NCBI GenBank assembly: GCA_036971715.1
Contig: JAVHJL010000002.1
Location: forward strand, 3,194,501 to 3,258,500
DNA from: Arthrobotrys musiformis
Taxonomy: Eukaryota > Ascomycota > Orbiliomycetes > Orbiliales > Orbiliaceae
Length of the DNA stretch: 64,000 nucleotides
Direction: 5' to 3'
The notes under the pieces are model-generated. The model had not been told where the DNA came from, searched no databases, and saw only the letters and a list, made by a program, of their open reading frames with translations. Both the position numbers and the translations under genes were made by a program. Shown one piece after another: positions 50,140-61,141 of the stretch. The first letter of the stretch is position 1. Each line of letters begins with the position of its first letter.

Positions 50140-51933
50140 ATGGCATCAACTCGGAATTCGGCCTCGGCGACGGCGCCTGTCATCGAACAGGCAGATTCTT
50201 CTTCTCCCGCCTCTTCATCTTCTGCTTCCCACCAACAGTCAGCTCTCGCGTCTGCCCTCTCGGGCTTCCTCTCGTCAGATTTCAATATCCACCATATCTC
50301 CCATCCTCCAACCCTCTGCGATCCACTATATGCCGCCCCTCGTGGCCAGAAGGCATTAACTACAAGACTCAGTCGCCACTTCCTCGCCGTATCATCCGTT
50401 TCCACATCGATCATTGTATACGCGATCGAAATCCATATCTACACCACCCGGTCTTCGACTACTATCTTCGTCTCGAAAGCAGATAGCACAGGGTTCTTCC
50501 CAAGGCCAGCCTCCCCTGTACCAAAGGGCTCGGCATCTCCAATTCGTGCTACCACAACAGCCTTCCTTGAGTACCTTATTACCGAGTACAATCGTCCTGG
50601 GATCCCAACCCACCTTACACTCTTCGCTCGAGCGCAAGATCAATATCTATTCCCTAACTCTGTCAACAACAAATCTAAACATGTCCTCTCTGATATCCAA
50701 TTAATCCGTTGGTGGGCACGGGTTTTCGACCCCCTCGTGAGCTCCATATCACTACTTGGCGAGCTTTCGGAATTGCCAAAAAGTTATATGCTCGTTCCCG
50801 GTCTCGAATTGACCGACCTCAGGAACGTTATTCCTTCTAAAAAGTGGATTCACGGACATCCGTATTCGCACCCTTCGAAGCCCGTTAGGGAGTGCATTCC
50901 TCAGTTCGAAGACGATCCCAAGTCGCGGTTCCTGAACGAGTTGGAGGAGGAAGGATGGAAGGGTTGCAGGAATATGAAGGAATTCTGGGAGTTGATGGCA
51001 TTTCGACAGGAGTGTAGCTTGGGTAAGAGTGTGGGGTTTTTGAGTCTTATTTTTGAATCTGCAAAGCCGGCGAAGAATGGCGAAGGGAAAACGGCAGAGG
51101 CTTCGGACGGTAGTCAGGGCGGTCGATCTACTGAGTCACCAAGCCCGATGGCCTCCGAGAAACGAAGGTCGCCGGGCCCAGTCTCTAAATCCAATACACC
51201 GAAGAAGAGGAAGGTCAAGCTGCCAAGCGACATCCAGTCGGCGTCCACATACACCATCGCATCATTGTTGCGAAACCCAACAACCAGAGAGTATATCTCA
51301 AGGCGGTCGAGCACGCTGAGCAGTCGCTCAAGCAGCTTCGCCAGCCCCGACGCTCATTCCAACGCCTATGGAAGAAAGGGCAGGGTTCTAAGTCAAAAAG
51401 ACTATGATCGATTGATGAACAGTTTATTAGATAGCGATTTTCAAGGCAGAAAATGCGCTAAGGAAAGCTCGGAGTTGTGGATTAAGATGGCAGGGAAGGA
51501 GAGGCTGCCCGAGGTTGCAAAGAAAGATGGTGACTCGGAATCCGTGAAGGAGCACGAGGTTAAGGTCAACCTCTTGACAGTGAGGAAGGGAAGGAGTGAA
51601 GAAGAACTAGGAGCCGTGGCAACCAACATCCTAACGCCAAGGAAGAAATCCAAAAGCGAGGATGTGCAAGTCAATGTTTTACAACCGCGAAAGAAATCAG
51701 AGGCCGCTAGTGCCGGCGACGGCACAGCGGTGAACGTTCTCCAACCCAGGAGGAAAGAGGACGAAGCCGCAAACACCGCGGCAGTAGCGGTCAACGTACT
51801 ACAACCGCGGAAGAAGCCGAAAGAGGAGGAGAAGGAACCAGAGCCTGTAGTTAATGTTCTACAACCTAGGAAAAAGCCGAAGCCACAAGAAAGTGGCGAG
51901 GGGAGCGGCAGTGTTACACAAGGGAAACCCTAG
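50140..51933 (+). CDS. RTT109: Histone acetyltransferase Rtt109
   Basis: A single-exon gene of 597 residues. It acetylates newly made histone H3 (Lys56, also Lys9/27) together with the chaperones Asf1 or Vps75, ahead of CAF-1-mediated deposition. Family hallmarks are clear: SHPPTLCDPLYAAP near the start, VYAIEIHIYTTRSSTTIFVS, KADSTGFFP, SPIRATTTAFLEYLI, LFARAQDQYLFPNSV, then KHVLSDIQLIRWWARVFDP, and FWELMAFRQECSLGKSVGF. After about residue 330 the protein becomes Ser/Lys-rich and ends in repeats of VNVLQPRKK. I chose the ATG at 50140 because upstream in-frame codons contain no ATG. The last four repeats are spaced exactly 60 nt apart. The 3' end faces the PhoD gene. Confidence 0.95.
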   Translation: MASTRNSASATAPVIEQADSSSPASSSSASHQQSALASALSGFLSSDFNIHHISHPPTLCDPLYAAPRGQKALTTRLSRHFLAVSSVSTSIIVYAIEIHIYTTRSSTTIFVSKADSTGFFPRPASPVPKGSASPIRATTTAFLEYLITEYNRPGIPTHLTLFARAQDQYLFPNSVNNKSKHVLSDIQLIRWWARVFDPLVSSISLLGELSELPKSYMLVPGLELTDLRNVIPSKKWIHGHPYSHPSKPVRECIPQFEDDPKSRFLNELEEEGWKGCRNMKEFWELMAFRQECSLGKSVGFLSLIFESAKPAKNGEGKTAEASDGSQGGRSTESPSPMASEKRRSPGPVSKSNTPKKRKVKLPSDIQSASTYTIASLLRNPTTREYISRRSSTLSSRSSSFASPDAHSNAYGRKGRVLSQKDYDRLMNSLLDSDFQGRKCAKESSELWIKMAGKERLPEVAKKDGDSESVKEHEVKVNLLTVRKGRSEEELGAVATNILTPRKKSKSEDVQVNVLQPRKKSEAASAGDGTAVNVLQPRRKEDEAANTAAVAVNVLQPRKKPKEEEKEPEPVVNVLQPRKKPKPQESGEGSGSVTQGKP

Positions 51934-52399
51934 CTTGAAGGATGGAGCAAGTCTCCTCCTTCTGTTTTTCCAGCGTATTATATTTTATCTTTAACATAGC
52001 GAAGGCGTTAAGGGGTTGATAATTGAACTGATTATTATTTTTCCGGGGATTTTTACCAAATAGTATGTGAATTAAGATTTGCTTCCACGAAGAACTTCAT
52101 AAGTGTGTAGGACCGTGGTCAGCCTTGAGATGTGATATTGGGCTCTTTGGTCAATTGAGCATGAGCGCTGCCATCATGATTATGATTAGTACTCGTACTC
52201 AAAGGCTAGCTAGCTTCAATGGCCATGGGTTTGTTTTAAAACGCTGCAACTTTTATGTGGTTGTTAGATTAAATTATATATGTTGTCTATTAATTACAAA
52301 TCGTAGCTATAATATCGTTAAGAAGAATGTACACTATATTTACAGTCCAATGGAGTCCATAGGCACCCGCATCCGGTCTGAATTTGAGGTTGAATAGGA
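51934..52399. other. Intergenic region between convergent RTT109 and PhoD genes
   Basis: AT-rich 3' flanking sequence of both genes. No feature seen. Confidence 0.6.
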
Positions 52400-54568
52400 C
52401 TATGTGTACTTCTTAGCAGTTCCTTTGGTAACTTTGTACCCACCAGCAGGCCTGTGCAGCTTGTTCTCATCCTTATAAACCTCAAACTGGCCCATCTGAA
52501 TCTCCTCATTGTTTCGAGAGAAAACGGATGGAATACCGAAATAAGTCGTCTTGACCTTCTCATGAGAGATATCAAGTTCCATGTACCCGCGATGGTGCTG
52601 CTCAGACCACTGCAAGCTAGGGTTATTCTTGACGAAAATGTCCGACTTCGCCTGGGTTTCGTCGGGCTTTGGGTCCCAACCGCCCGCGCCGGGGGATGTA
52701 ACCGATGTAGAAGCGAACTCGACACCGATGGAGCCGCGGCCGGTTTTGGGATCGTAGTCTGGGTGGTCTTCGGGTCTTGGATCCGGATCTGTGGAGTTCA
52801 ACCAGACGAGGTCGGAGACCCAGCTTGCGTGGGAGTCACCGGCGAGGACGATGTTGTTTCGGATGTTGTTGCTGTAGAGGTGGTGGAGGGTGCGGTTTCT
52901 GGAGGCGACGTAACCTTGCCATGAGTCGTATCTGAAGGACATGTTATCTTCATCGGCGGGATCGGCGACGTTGAGGTAAGAGAACACTATAATATCATAA
53001 TTAGTATGAGTTTTTCGACATGATTACAGCGGGTGGTATCGTACCAGTCTGCGAGCCAACGAGTCTCCATGTGGTCCCACGCTCATGGGATTCGGAAAGT
53101 TGACGGAAGAACCAGTTTTCCTGACGGGGGCCCATTTGGGATCTATTCGGTTCCCCGGAAATTTTGGCAATGTAGTCGTCGTTGTACCAAAGAGTCGTGA
53201 TGGAACGGTCGTAGTGACGGGTGTCTAACATGACCAAGTCGACGAGGTCACCGAAGGCGGTTGATCTCCAGATTCGAAGGTTGTCTGTGATAATTATTAG
53301 TTTCTACCTTTCACACAGACTAATAAAGGGGGGTTTCAGCTTACCATCCATATCAACTTGTCGGATAGGCATCCACTCGAAGTAAGCACGGACGGCGTTC
53401 ATTTTCCTCTGGTCGACAGAAACCGGATCATCCTCGATGAAGGTGTTTTCGGTATTATTCATCTTGAAGTGACCATCGCGCCAGGCGTTATTCGCAACCT
53501 CTGTTCAGAATCGATTAGTATAAAAATTTCGTAACAATAGTTGAGTTGGTAGGGAGCGAGGGTAATTACCATGGTCATCCCAAGTAGGAATCCAAGGGAA
53601 CATCCGATGGGACAAGAGCAGATCCTCATCGGTTCTATGGGTCGCATATCGCTCACGGTAGTCATAAAGTGTGAAGAGCTCGTGCTCAGGCTGCGGGACA
53701 CGGTCGATATCTGGGCCTTCGCCAGAATAACCGTATCTTGCGTATTCGTAGATATAGTCGCCCAAATGGAGGACGTAGTCTACGGAATCCTTTCGAGCGG
53801 ATTGGCCGTAGGCGTTGAAGTAACCGTAGGCTATGATAGATTTGAGTTAGCCTTGCGATCTACTATATTGGAACTATATTTGGGGAGAAGGAATCTCACC
53901 ATAAAAGGCGCAGGAGTAGACGGCAAAGCGTGCTCTCGAAAGGTGGTCACCTTCTCCTGGTGCAGTTTTTGTACGTCCGACAGGGCTTTTGACATTCGAA
54001 TTGCAGATGTTGAATTGATAGTAGTACTGGGTGAATGGCTTCAAATGTTTGGCTTCAACCTATTTATCAACAACGGGTGTAAATGTTAGCGGGCACGCTA
54101 TAACTATATAGTATTTAGAGGGTTTATTCTTACCTTGACAGTGAAGTCAATATCGGAGCTTGTATAGGCCTTTCCATTGCAAACAACCTGCTTCATTGTC
54201 TTGTCCTTTGCGACCTTCCACTCCACGCACACGGGAGCCGTAGAGGTAACTTCGGGTCCATGCCAGAACATCGGCGATAATCCAGTGACGGCCCCATCAT
54301 CGTTGACGGAATCCATCATCGGCGCAGCTCGGGTCCACAGGATAACAGACGAGGCATGCGGATCACCGCTTGCGACTCCGTGTGTGAAGTTGAGCTGATG
54401 AGGAGTGTATTCTGTCCCTGGAACATTTCTCTTCGCCACGCGACGGATAGAAATTCCAAGAGAGGGGTGGTGCATAGAAGGGGAAAGATAATTGAGATTC
54501 CCCGCCCAAGAGGCAAAGCTGCCTGCGGGGAGGAGTGAGACAAGGGCGAGAACTGAAGCGGTCTTCAT
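52400..54568 (-). CDS. PhoD-family alkaline phosphatase/phosphodiesterase, secreted
   Basis: Six exons (54568-54134, 54059-53900, 53830-53570, 53500-53345, 53284-53045, 52986-52400) join in phase to 612 residues; introns are 58-74 nt. A signal peptide opens the protein. The PhoD N-terminal domain shows FTHGVASGDPHASSVILWTR. The catalytic domain has CAFYAYGYFNAY at an exon junction, LGDYIYEYARYGYSGEG, the metal-binding TWDDHE (His-Glu split by an intron), VMLDTRHYDR and VLAGDSHASW. PhoD enzymes use Ca2+/Fe3+ to hydrolyse phosphate mono- or diesters, so an extracellular phosphate-scavenging role is likely. It is in the same window as the SYG1 phosphate exporter but far from it. Repeated phase-1 introns after a Gly/Asp codon are a regular pattern in this gene. 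Confidence 0.9.
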
Positions 54569-55239
54569 CTTTGATATCGATTGATCCTCCTCTAAAGCTT
54601 TACAGAATTTTTCTTCTTTTCTGAAAGGCTTCTGAGCCGGAGATGATGCTTCTGCGGAATATCAAATCTATCGACAGTACGGGTATCGGCTTTATATATA
54701 GCAGAAAGCTGTCTTATAGCTCCGCAAATTTAAAGTCGCAGGATCATGAGTGGAACTTTCGCCGGCATCCGAACCAGTTTCCAGATCTCTTGCTAACCCG
54801 AGTAAGCAGAACATTTCGTCACGGAAGCCGCGACGGTCCTCATGCTTTCTAGCGCCCATAGATGCATAACACAATTGTAATACTAAGCTGTATACTGGTG
54901 TATACAAGCATTTCGAGGAATTTGGCGATGCAAAGTCGGATCTTAAATCGGAATGGTACCGTATGGTGTCGCAAGACCAATTGCCCTTTTTCGACGGTAC
55001 TGTGTTGTTCTCGTTGCATCCACCTTCTCAACTTCGGAACTACAAGCTGGGGTGGGCAGTTGCGTAAATCTGCGGGACGGACCCCTAGATGTTCCGCCGC
55101 TGCAGCTCTGAGACCCATTGCGACGGTGACTTGGTGAGAATGAGTATAGCTTCATTCAATAGTTTTATTTCCTTTGAATCCGAGTGGACGATTTGCTCTT
55201 TTTTTTTTTTTTTTTTTGTCAAAAAGAAACGTAGGGCGG
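54569..55239. other. Intergenic region, PhoD promoter and flank of member b
   Basis: Promoter side of the PhoD gene. Includes a T run at 55200-55217. Short frames only. Confidence 0.5.
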
Positions 55240-55449
55240 TTAGAAGCTTTGCGGGCTTCGAATGCGCTCGATAATGGCCTGCCCTGGTGGGTCGATTCTA
55301 GGCGTATGAAACTCCCTCCATCTTCTCTCAAGGAGTTCCGGCCCTCTTTGCAGGTGCTTGAACATGAGTTCTCGGTACCAGAATTCATCCTTGCGGAGCC
55401 GTAGGCCTAAAGGGACGGGTAGCCACGGGGAATAGACACTACAGGGCAT
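55240..55449 (-). CDS. MPC-RIR family small protein, member b (69 aa)
   Basis: The shortest member, an intact 69-codon frame. The ATG is the first in frame, eight codons after an upstream TAA, with A at -3. It starts MPCSVYSPW, close to member a. The centre is aromatic and charged (DEFWYRELMFKHLQRG, then RRWREF), and the family motif IIERIR is at residues 59-64, five residues before the end. No known domain, signal peptide or cysteine pattern beyond Cys3. It lies between the PhoD gene and member c, same strand as c and d. Function unknown; support comes from family resemblance. Confidence 0.55.
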   Translation of the reverse strand: MPCSVYSPWLPVPLGLRLRKDEFWYRELMFKHLQRGPELLERRWREFHTPRIDPPGQAIIERIRSPQSF

Positions 55450-56624
55450 GATTGGTATATGAAATCTACTTAGTTATCCGGGGCGGAAGTTGCAAATATT
55501 CGGGATTTCGCAAAAGCAAGGGTAAAAGTTATTCGGGTAGTTTATCTTTACGGCGGTATGTGCAATCCCCCACCGTAGGGTAATTTGAACTTGGGTTTTT
55601 TGGCAATGTAAAGATATGGGTTTCTTGCGGTAAACCCAATACAAGTTACAGAGGTTTTTTTTTGGTTTCGTCCACAGCTTTAGTCTATAGATTCTATCTT
55701 GAAACGGACACGCGAGGCTTAGATTTTACCGGTTTCTCCCGTCATGTCTGGGATTCTGTTGAGCACAAGTCTTCCCCAGCGATTGAGTTCGTTTGAATAC
55801 TTTCGTTGGCCAAAACCCATTATCGTTAACCGCCGCATTTCTTTCGGTCTAATAATGAAGGCGATTTAAGTGGTATCTGCGCAGGGGACAATTTGATAGC
55901 TAGATATTCATTGATACCGGCTGGGCTCTCGGTTTTTCTTCTTGTGTAAACAATTGAACTGGAGTGCAAGACTGGTGTATATTGGGACTAATGGTAATAA
56001 AATCATGATTTATTCTAAGAAATGATCTATAACTATAAGAAACGTAATGCATATGCTCAATCGATTAAACATTGTCCCGATGTTCCAAAGCGCCTCCAGT
56101 CCTGAATGCAAAAAATAAAACTCCAATATAGAGCAGGCACCTCAATCTCGGCCCGGGCTCATGACCTTAAGATTTGTGGATCTAGATTGCTTCGCAAGCT
56201 GTCAAGAGATCTCGAGAAGGGGTAAAATTGACTCGGAATTATTTAAGGCCCTTTATCAAACTTTCTTGAGATGCCATAGCTTGGTTGGGAGTTATATCAT
56301 GCCATCAACGCCGGTGTTTCGATCGAGGGATGCGATGCTGTAGAAATTACGAGGGTATATAGGATGAGTGCGAGTGTGATAGTTCAGTCGGCGAAGGGAG
56401 AAGGGGTATCGGGTTTGGATTTGGCGTCATAAAATTAAAAAAAAAAAAAAAAATGGAAGGGTTGGATTAAGCAGGTAGCATGTTCCTCCGGAGGAATTCG
56501 TGTACCGATCATGGCAGTATAACGAAGGGGCGCATATCGAATGCCTGGGGGGTATCGGGTACTGTAGAAAGGGGCAACGGTAGTATGTTTGGGAGGTTCC
56601 GTCATAGTATGCAGAGGCAGAAGT
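55450..56624. other. Intergenic region between members b and c
   Basis: No supported gene. A frame at 56161-56343 on the plus strand starts with ATG but has no family features. A homopolymer A run lies at 56437-56452. Confidence 0.5.
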
Positions 56625-56858
56625 CTACAATGCTGAACTGCGCGCGATAACTTTGGATATATCCCGGTTGATGCTTCTAATTCGATCGAGTAGCCCGTCC
56701 CCAACATGGCTGATGTGCAATGCTCCTCCCCAAACGAGTCTCCGAAGCTTTGCCGCCATGATCCCGTACTGCCAAGTGAACTCCCATCTTTTGACCTCGT
56801 CTTGCACTGAAGTTGCAGTTCGCTCTCCAGCCGGCGGTGGGTGTGATTTGCAAGGCAT
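56625..56858 (-). CDS. MPC-RIR family small protein, member c (77 aa)
   Basis: An intact 77-codon frame with A at -3 and no other in-frame ATG upstream (TAG 18 codons before). It starts MPCKSHPPP, nearly identical to member d (MPCKAHPPP), and shares the WEFxW core (residues 25-29) with d. The motif LLDRIR is at residues 56-61, followed by a 16-residue basic tail. Nucleotide similarity to d continues about 25 nt upstream of the ATG but with a 1-nt length difference, as expected for an untranslated leader and not for coding sequence. That supports the ATG chosen. Function unknown. Confidence 0.65.
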   Translation of the reverse strand: MPCKSHPPPAGERTATSVQDEVKRWEFTWQYGIMAAKLRRLVWGGALHISHVGDGLLDRIRSINRDISKVIARSSAL

Positions 56859-57501
56859 TTTAATGTATTCTTGAGAGAGCTCTTGAGTAGAGAATTGCGA
56901 TCGCGATAGCTAGCAGCGAAGTAGGTCAGGGTGTATGTGCGGACGGGGAGAACGTGGTTTTTCGAAGGATAAGCTATGGTGACCGGCTGCTCAGAATTTA
57001 AGTGAAAGCTCCAATAAAGGTCCTAGCGTTTATCTCCTAATCCGGCCCGAAATGTCACCTTGTCCGTTGCAGGAGGGCGTGCCAGCGGGTTCCACTGCTT
57101 CTCCTCATTAAGCTGCCCAGTAGAAACTCATTAGTCTGCTCCAAATGTCTGACATGGCGGTCAATCGGATGCAGCTCTCAGAGAGTCCTCACTGGCCAAA
57201 TTTTCGGCACGGCCTCGTGTCGCACTTTCCCAGGGGTAGTTGCAACATCTAAGGGTCCAGCTGATCTGGGGGTACGGCTAGGACAGCTGTCAATGGTGGG
57301 GGGCTTTTGTACATTGTTCGTGTGTTGGTGCTGAATCACGAACACCGCCCTTGATCCGAGGAAGTGGCAAAAGGCCAGAAATCGATGATCCTTGGGTCGA
57401 AGAGGACTATAATTTTTTTTTTTCCAATCCCGTGATCGAGAAGGGTTCTGGGAGGTCGTCCCAGCCAGCCGTTTTTGGCGCCAAAGATAAAATGGTATAT
57501 C
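56859..57501. other. Intergenic region between members c and d
   Basis: No frame of interest. It holds the presumed promoter of c and a T run at 57413-57424. Confidence 0.5.
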
Positions 57502-57735
57502 TCAAACCCGACTTTTCGCTCGTCTGATCTTGTCTATCAAGGAGCTATTTGCCTCTCTAGTTCGAGATTCTGTGTCCGTAGCCCGCCAAGACGGCCCTTC
57601 GACGCGCTGATAAGGTTGTGTAGAGTGCGTCCATCTGAACTCCCATAATCTCATTTGCGTGTGCACATCGAAGGCGAGGAAGTCTGCGGCTGAATCTAGA
57701 GCGGGGTAAGGCGGCGGGTGAGCTTTGCACGGCAT
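57502..57735 (-). CDS. MPC-RIR family small protein, member d (77 aa)
   Basis: A 77-codon frame beginning MPCKAHPPP with A at -3, the same length as its close paralogue c. It keeps WEFRW at residues 31-35 and the motif LIDKIR at 66-71, then ends RAKSRV. The frame is open further upstream to an ATG at 57849; that extension would add a hydrophobic MFSFAAFFLLVFAFDVLL segment. I prefer the Met-Pro-Cys start because member c has the same start and no room for an extension, and because the leader similarity between c and d is out of frame. Function unknown. Confidence 0.62.
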   Translation of the reverse strand: MPCKAHPPPYPALDSAADFLAFDVHTQMRLWEFRWTHSTQPYQRVEGPSWRATDTESRTREANSSLIDKIRRAKSRV

Positions 57736-60700
57736 CTTTACGATATCCTTTAGAGAGTTTGTGAGGCAAAGCAAAAAGTCCAGGTCGTGTGTTCGTAAGA
57801 GAACATCGAAAGCAAAAACGAGAAGAAAAAAAGCGGCAAACGAAAACAAATACCATGAAAAGGAGAAATGGCAATGAATGAGACCGCCCGCTTAAACGAA
57901 GCAACTTGTTGCGAATAATCCAAAGGAAACCTTTCGGACGAAGGATGTCGAAACGAAAAGGAAACTTTACAGGGGATTGAGGGACAGGAGTTACTCCTTT
58001 GGTAGCGCGTCGGTAAAACAGGTTGATCTTGGTTCTTCAACTGAGTCGACAAAAGGGCAAAGGACGAAAGATAAATTTATAAAATCAACTTGGTGCTAAA
58101 CTTTGAAGAGATTTTCCGGCTTCGTCAAAACGGAGCGCAAGAGCTTGGGTATATGCTCACAGCCGAATTTTATCCGGCCTTGCAAGTATCATGGGTGCCG
58201 GTGCATATAAGCATCTCCTACGACTCAAACGACGGAATTCCAATTAATATTGTTCTGATGTTAACCAGGTTGGACGAGAGGGCCCAGCTGCGGGGTAAAT
58301 TTAAACTTTATCGATGCCGGAGATAATTCAGTCATGGGCGCGAGCCGTACTATTTGCAGAAAGTGTTCAAGTTGGATGTTACATTAAGACACTTTGGGTA
58401 GACAGCAAATACCAATATCTACGAAAGCGATAACCCGAACTTCAAAATTTAGACCATATGTGCGTGAGCCATTGTGAAGGGCCAAATCATCCTCATCCAG
58501 CCGAACAATTCGAAACTTCTGTTCTGGTACGCCGACTCATGATATGTGCCAGCATGCCATCGAATATAACACAAATCCAACGCACTGACATATATATCGG
58601 TGCTTGTGTGGGGCCGCCGTTCGAACCCAGTCGAACATAGACACCTCTTGTGTTTAAACTAGAAAAGGCTTCGTAGCCTAACGAATAAGCTTTACATACA
58701 GATGCGCATGCCGTTTGTCTTCTCATTTAGCTTGCACATGGCTAAGCAACATGTATAACGCAAAGGAGCTTGACGTAGTTTATGTCGGATCCTGCCATAG
58801 AAGCCTAAAATGTGGATTGGTTGACAAGTCAATCCGTAGCTATACAACAAAGACCGACTAGTATGAATCGGCCAGATGACACCATAATATAGTACCAGTT
58901 GATATAGCAATTTTAACTCCCATACAAGCAAAAAGCCTTCCTGTAATTTTGCAATGGTGCAACACGGTCTTATTTCTCTTTTCTATTTTCCTATTTTCTC
59001 ACGGGTGCTCCCTCTTTTGAATATTTTGCGCGACCCGATTAGCCTACCCACAAGATGGAAAGCTATTCGCTGAGTCTTTATTTTATATTACATACTATCT
59101 GAAACGGTAAGACTATCGACTTTGTTCCTCCGAAGGAGAAGAGCTCTTTCTTTGACTATTGTGCCTATTCGATATACTCTAATCAGGGCGATCCTGCATA
59201 GTCTCATATCACATGTTGTGCAAACCATTTTTCAACTCCGTTATAGACTTACGAGACAAAATATGGCGCATACAAGACTACAAGGATAATATATCAGTTC
59301 AGATGCAAGACAAAATGTTATATCTGACTCGAAGATAGGAAAGGGGATAGAATACAAATAACGATAAATAGCCGAGGGATCGGTACTGATTCCTTAGCTT
59401 TTGCTCGCTTGTTGGATGTTGGACGTTATATCGAATGATCGCCGAGTTTTCACAAACTAAATCCTTGAGCGTAGATGCTGTGGTTACTAACAAACAATAT
59501 TGCGATCTGAACATATGTACGTGTGCGCATTCGGAACTGCATTAGAGACATATTTTTTTGCTTCCCGTTACGAGACAATGTCAAAGCGCCCCTGCCGTCT
59601 GTGTTGACAAAGAAATGTCACCCTTGAAGGAATTACAGTTTCGAAATGTCTGGAATGTTGAAGGAATGCAAGTTGACGCCGGATCCGAACTAGAAACCAG
59701 GCCAGAACAACCTGTTTTTCCCCTTCACAAACGGAAGGAAAGGTGAAGCTGTGGATCAAGACAAGACGTCGCCTTCAGCAAAACCCAACATGCAGGGGCA
59801 TCCCTAGATTGGAGCTTGTCAGGATCGATACCAAGCCTATCACGCGAGACCTTCAATCAACTATACCCTATTGGCTGCGGGGTAAGCCGGTGCCCGAAAG
59901 CTTGAAATACGTGCTCGAGTGGCTTCCCGGAATTAAATTACTGGAACCGAGCCGTTGACTATATATATATCTAACAAAGGACTTCGATCATCAGTAAATA
60001 TGAATGAGTGGGGACGGTTCTTAAATCATATATGTACTTACCTAATTGTTCATCTAAAGCCGACGGGATAACCCTTGGGCCGCAAGAAGGGCAAAGGTTC
60101 AAACCGAATCTTGGATGTTGATATGGCAGCCGATATATTGCAATCCAGCGGACATTCCAAGCAGGAGAAACAACCAAAACAAAATGCAACATCTCTCCTC
60201 TTCGCGATGTTGCGGAACCAACAACGCTGCCCTGGTTCCAAACTATCACATAGCTCTAGCTCAGATATTCACACTGCTTCCTTCGTTTTGGAACTAGGCC
60301 GGGTTTACCCCCCCGAAGGGACGGTTTTTGCTTCTTGGAATCTACTCACATCCATCGTAATGTTCTAGCTTGGACATCGGCAACGGGAGTAACCTTTAAA
60401 TGCCACCCGTGTGCTTAATGTGGAATGGCGTTGACGGATGTAGCACACGAAAGCGTGCCTGCGTACGACCTGGATATGATGGTTGCGAATAGGAGTTTAT
60501 ATAATTGTTGATGCCCCCACGAAGCACATGCATCAATTTTTCTATACTATCAACTTCTATCTCGAACCTACAATTGTGCGATTCAACATCCTCCCCATCA
60601 TACCACATTCCATCAGAGAAGCCTCAGAGCCTCCTCCCCTTGCTTGCCTTATCATTGGATCGGAGATAGATCGAAAAGCTCCTGGTGAATCAGCACATCA

Positions 60701-60868
60701 CCTATCTAGAAGGTTAGTTTTACTCCTAGTTTTGCCGCACCCATTCTACCGTTTAATATAATGTCTAACCTTCGATTGTTAGACCATTTATCTTAAAACT
60801 CGAATCCAACGTTGCAACATACGTGCTCATAGAATCTTCTACCTCGCCACAATCGCAAAACCGCAAGA
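57736..60868. other. Intergenic region of 3.1 kb with possible decayed genes
   Basis: Apart from the candidate gene at 59615-59958, no complete gene is supported. A minus-strand frame at 58692-58931 contains WELKLLYQ and, about 40 residues later, GRIRHKLR, resembling the core and tail of MPC-RIR proteins without an MPC start. A plus-strand frame at 58090-58326 has no motif. tRNA A-box-like TAGCCTAACGAATAAGC at 58671 is isolated. Confidence 0.4.
59615..59958 (+). CDS. Candidate small two-exon gene, product unknown
   Basis: ATG at 59615 opens exon 1 (59615-59742). A GTGAAG donor and an ATGCAG acceptor bound a 53-nt intron, and exon 2 (59796-59958) continues in phase to a TGA, giving 96 residues. 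The product has LKELQFRNVWNVEG near the start and YWLRGKPVPESLKYVLEWLPG near the end, with a balanced, globular-looking composition. It does not begin MPC or carry the RIR motif. The splice model is mine and could be chance, since one phase in three would fit. No family recognised. Confidence 0.25.
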
Positions 60869-61141
60869 ATGCCCTGCAGAGCGCACGCCTGGCCTCTCGA
60901 AGAGACCGAACGATGTCTCGAGTACATCGACCGTACCCACGAAAAAACACTCGGCACAAAAGTCGCCTTCTCAAGATGGGCGACGGAGTCCAGATGGTGT
61001 CGTCGAATATCGCAACACCGCGAGACTGAGGCAAGAAGAGATATCTTCAAAACCTGGAATTACAAATTGGCTACCGGAACTCCAATCATCAAGAAGATTA
61101 GAGAGAATACAGGCGAAGAGCGTGCTGTATCTGCGAAATAA
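60869..61141 (+). CDS. MPC-RIR family small protein, member e (90 aa)
   Basis: An intact 90-codon frame with A at -3; an in-frame TAG lies 11 codons upstream, so the Met-Pro-Cys ATG is the first possible start. It begins MPCRAH, matching MPCKAH of member d. The middle is rich in Arg and Trp (FSRWATESRWCRRISQHRET, then IFKTWNYK), and the motif IIKKIR is at residues 73-78 with a charged tail. It is one of two plus-strand members; d to its left and f to its right are on the minus strand. No signal peptide or known domain. Function unknown. Confidence 0.6.
   Translation: MPCRAHAWPLEETERCLEYIDRTHEKTLGTKVAFSRWATESRWCRRISQHRETEARRDIFKTWNYKLATGTPIIKKIRENTGEERAVSAK

Noticed and set aside
58618..58690. 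tRNA-like boxes (GTTCGAACCC then TAGCCTAACGAATAAGC)
   Set aside because: The B-box-like element precedes the A-box-like element on the same strand and stems do not form.
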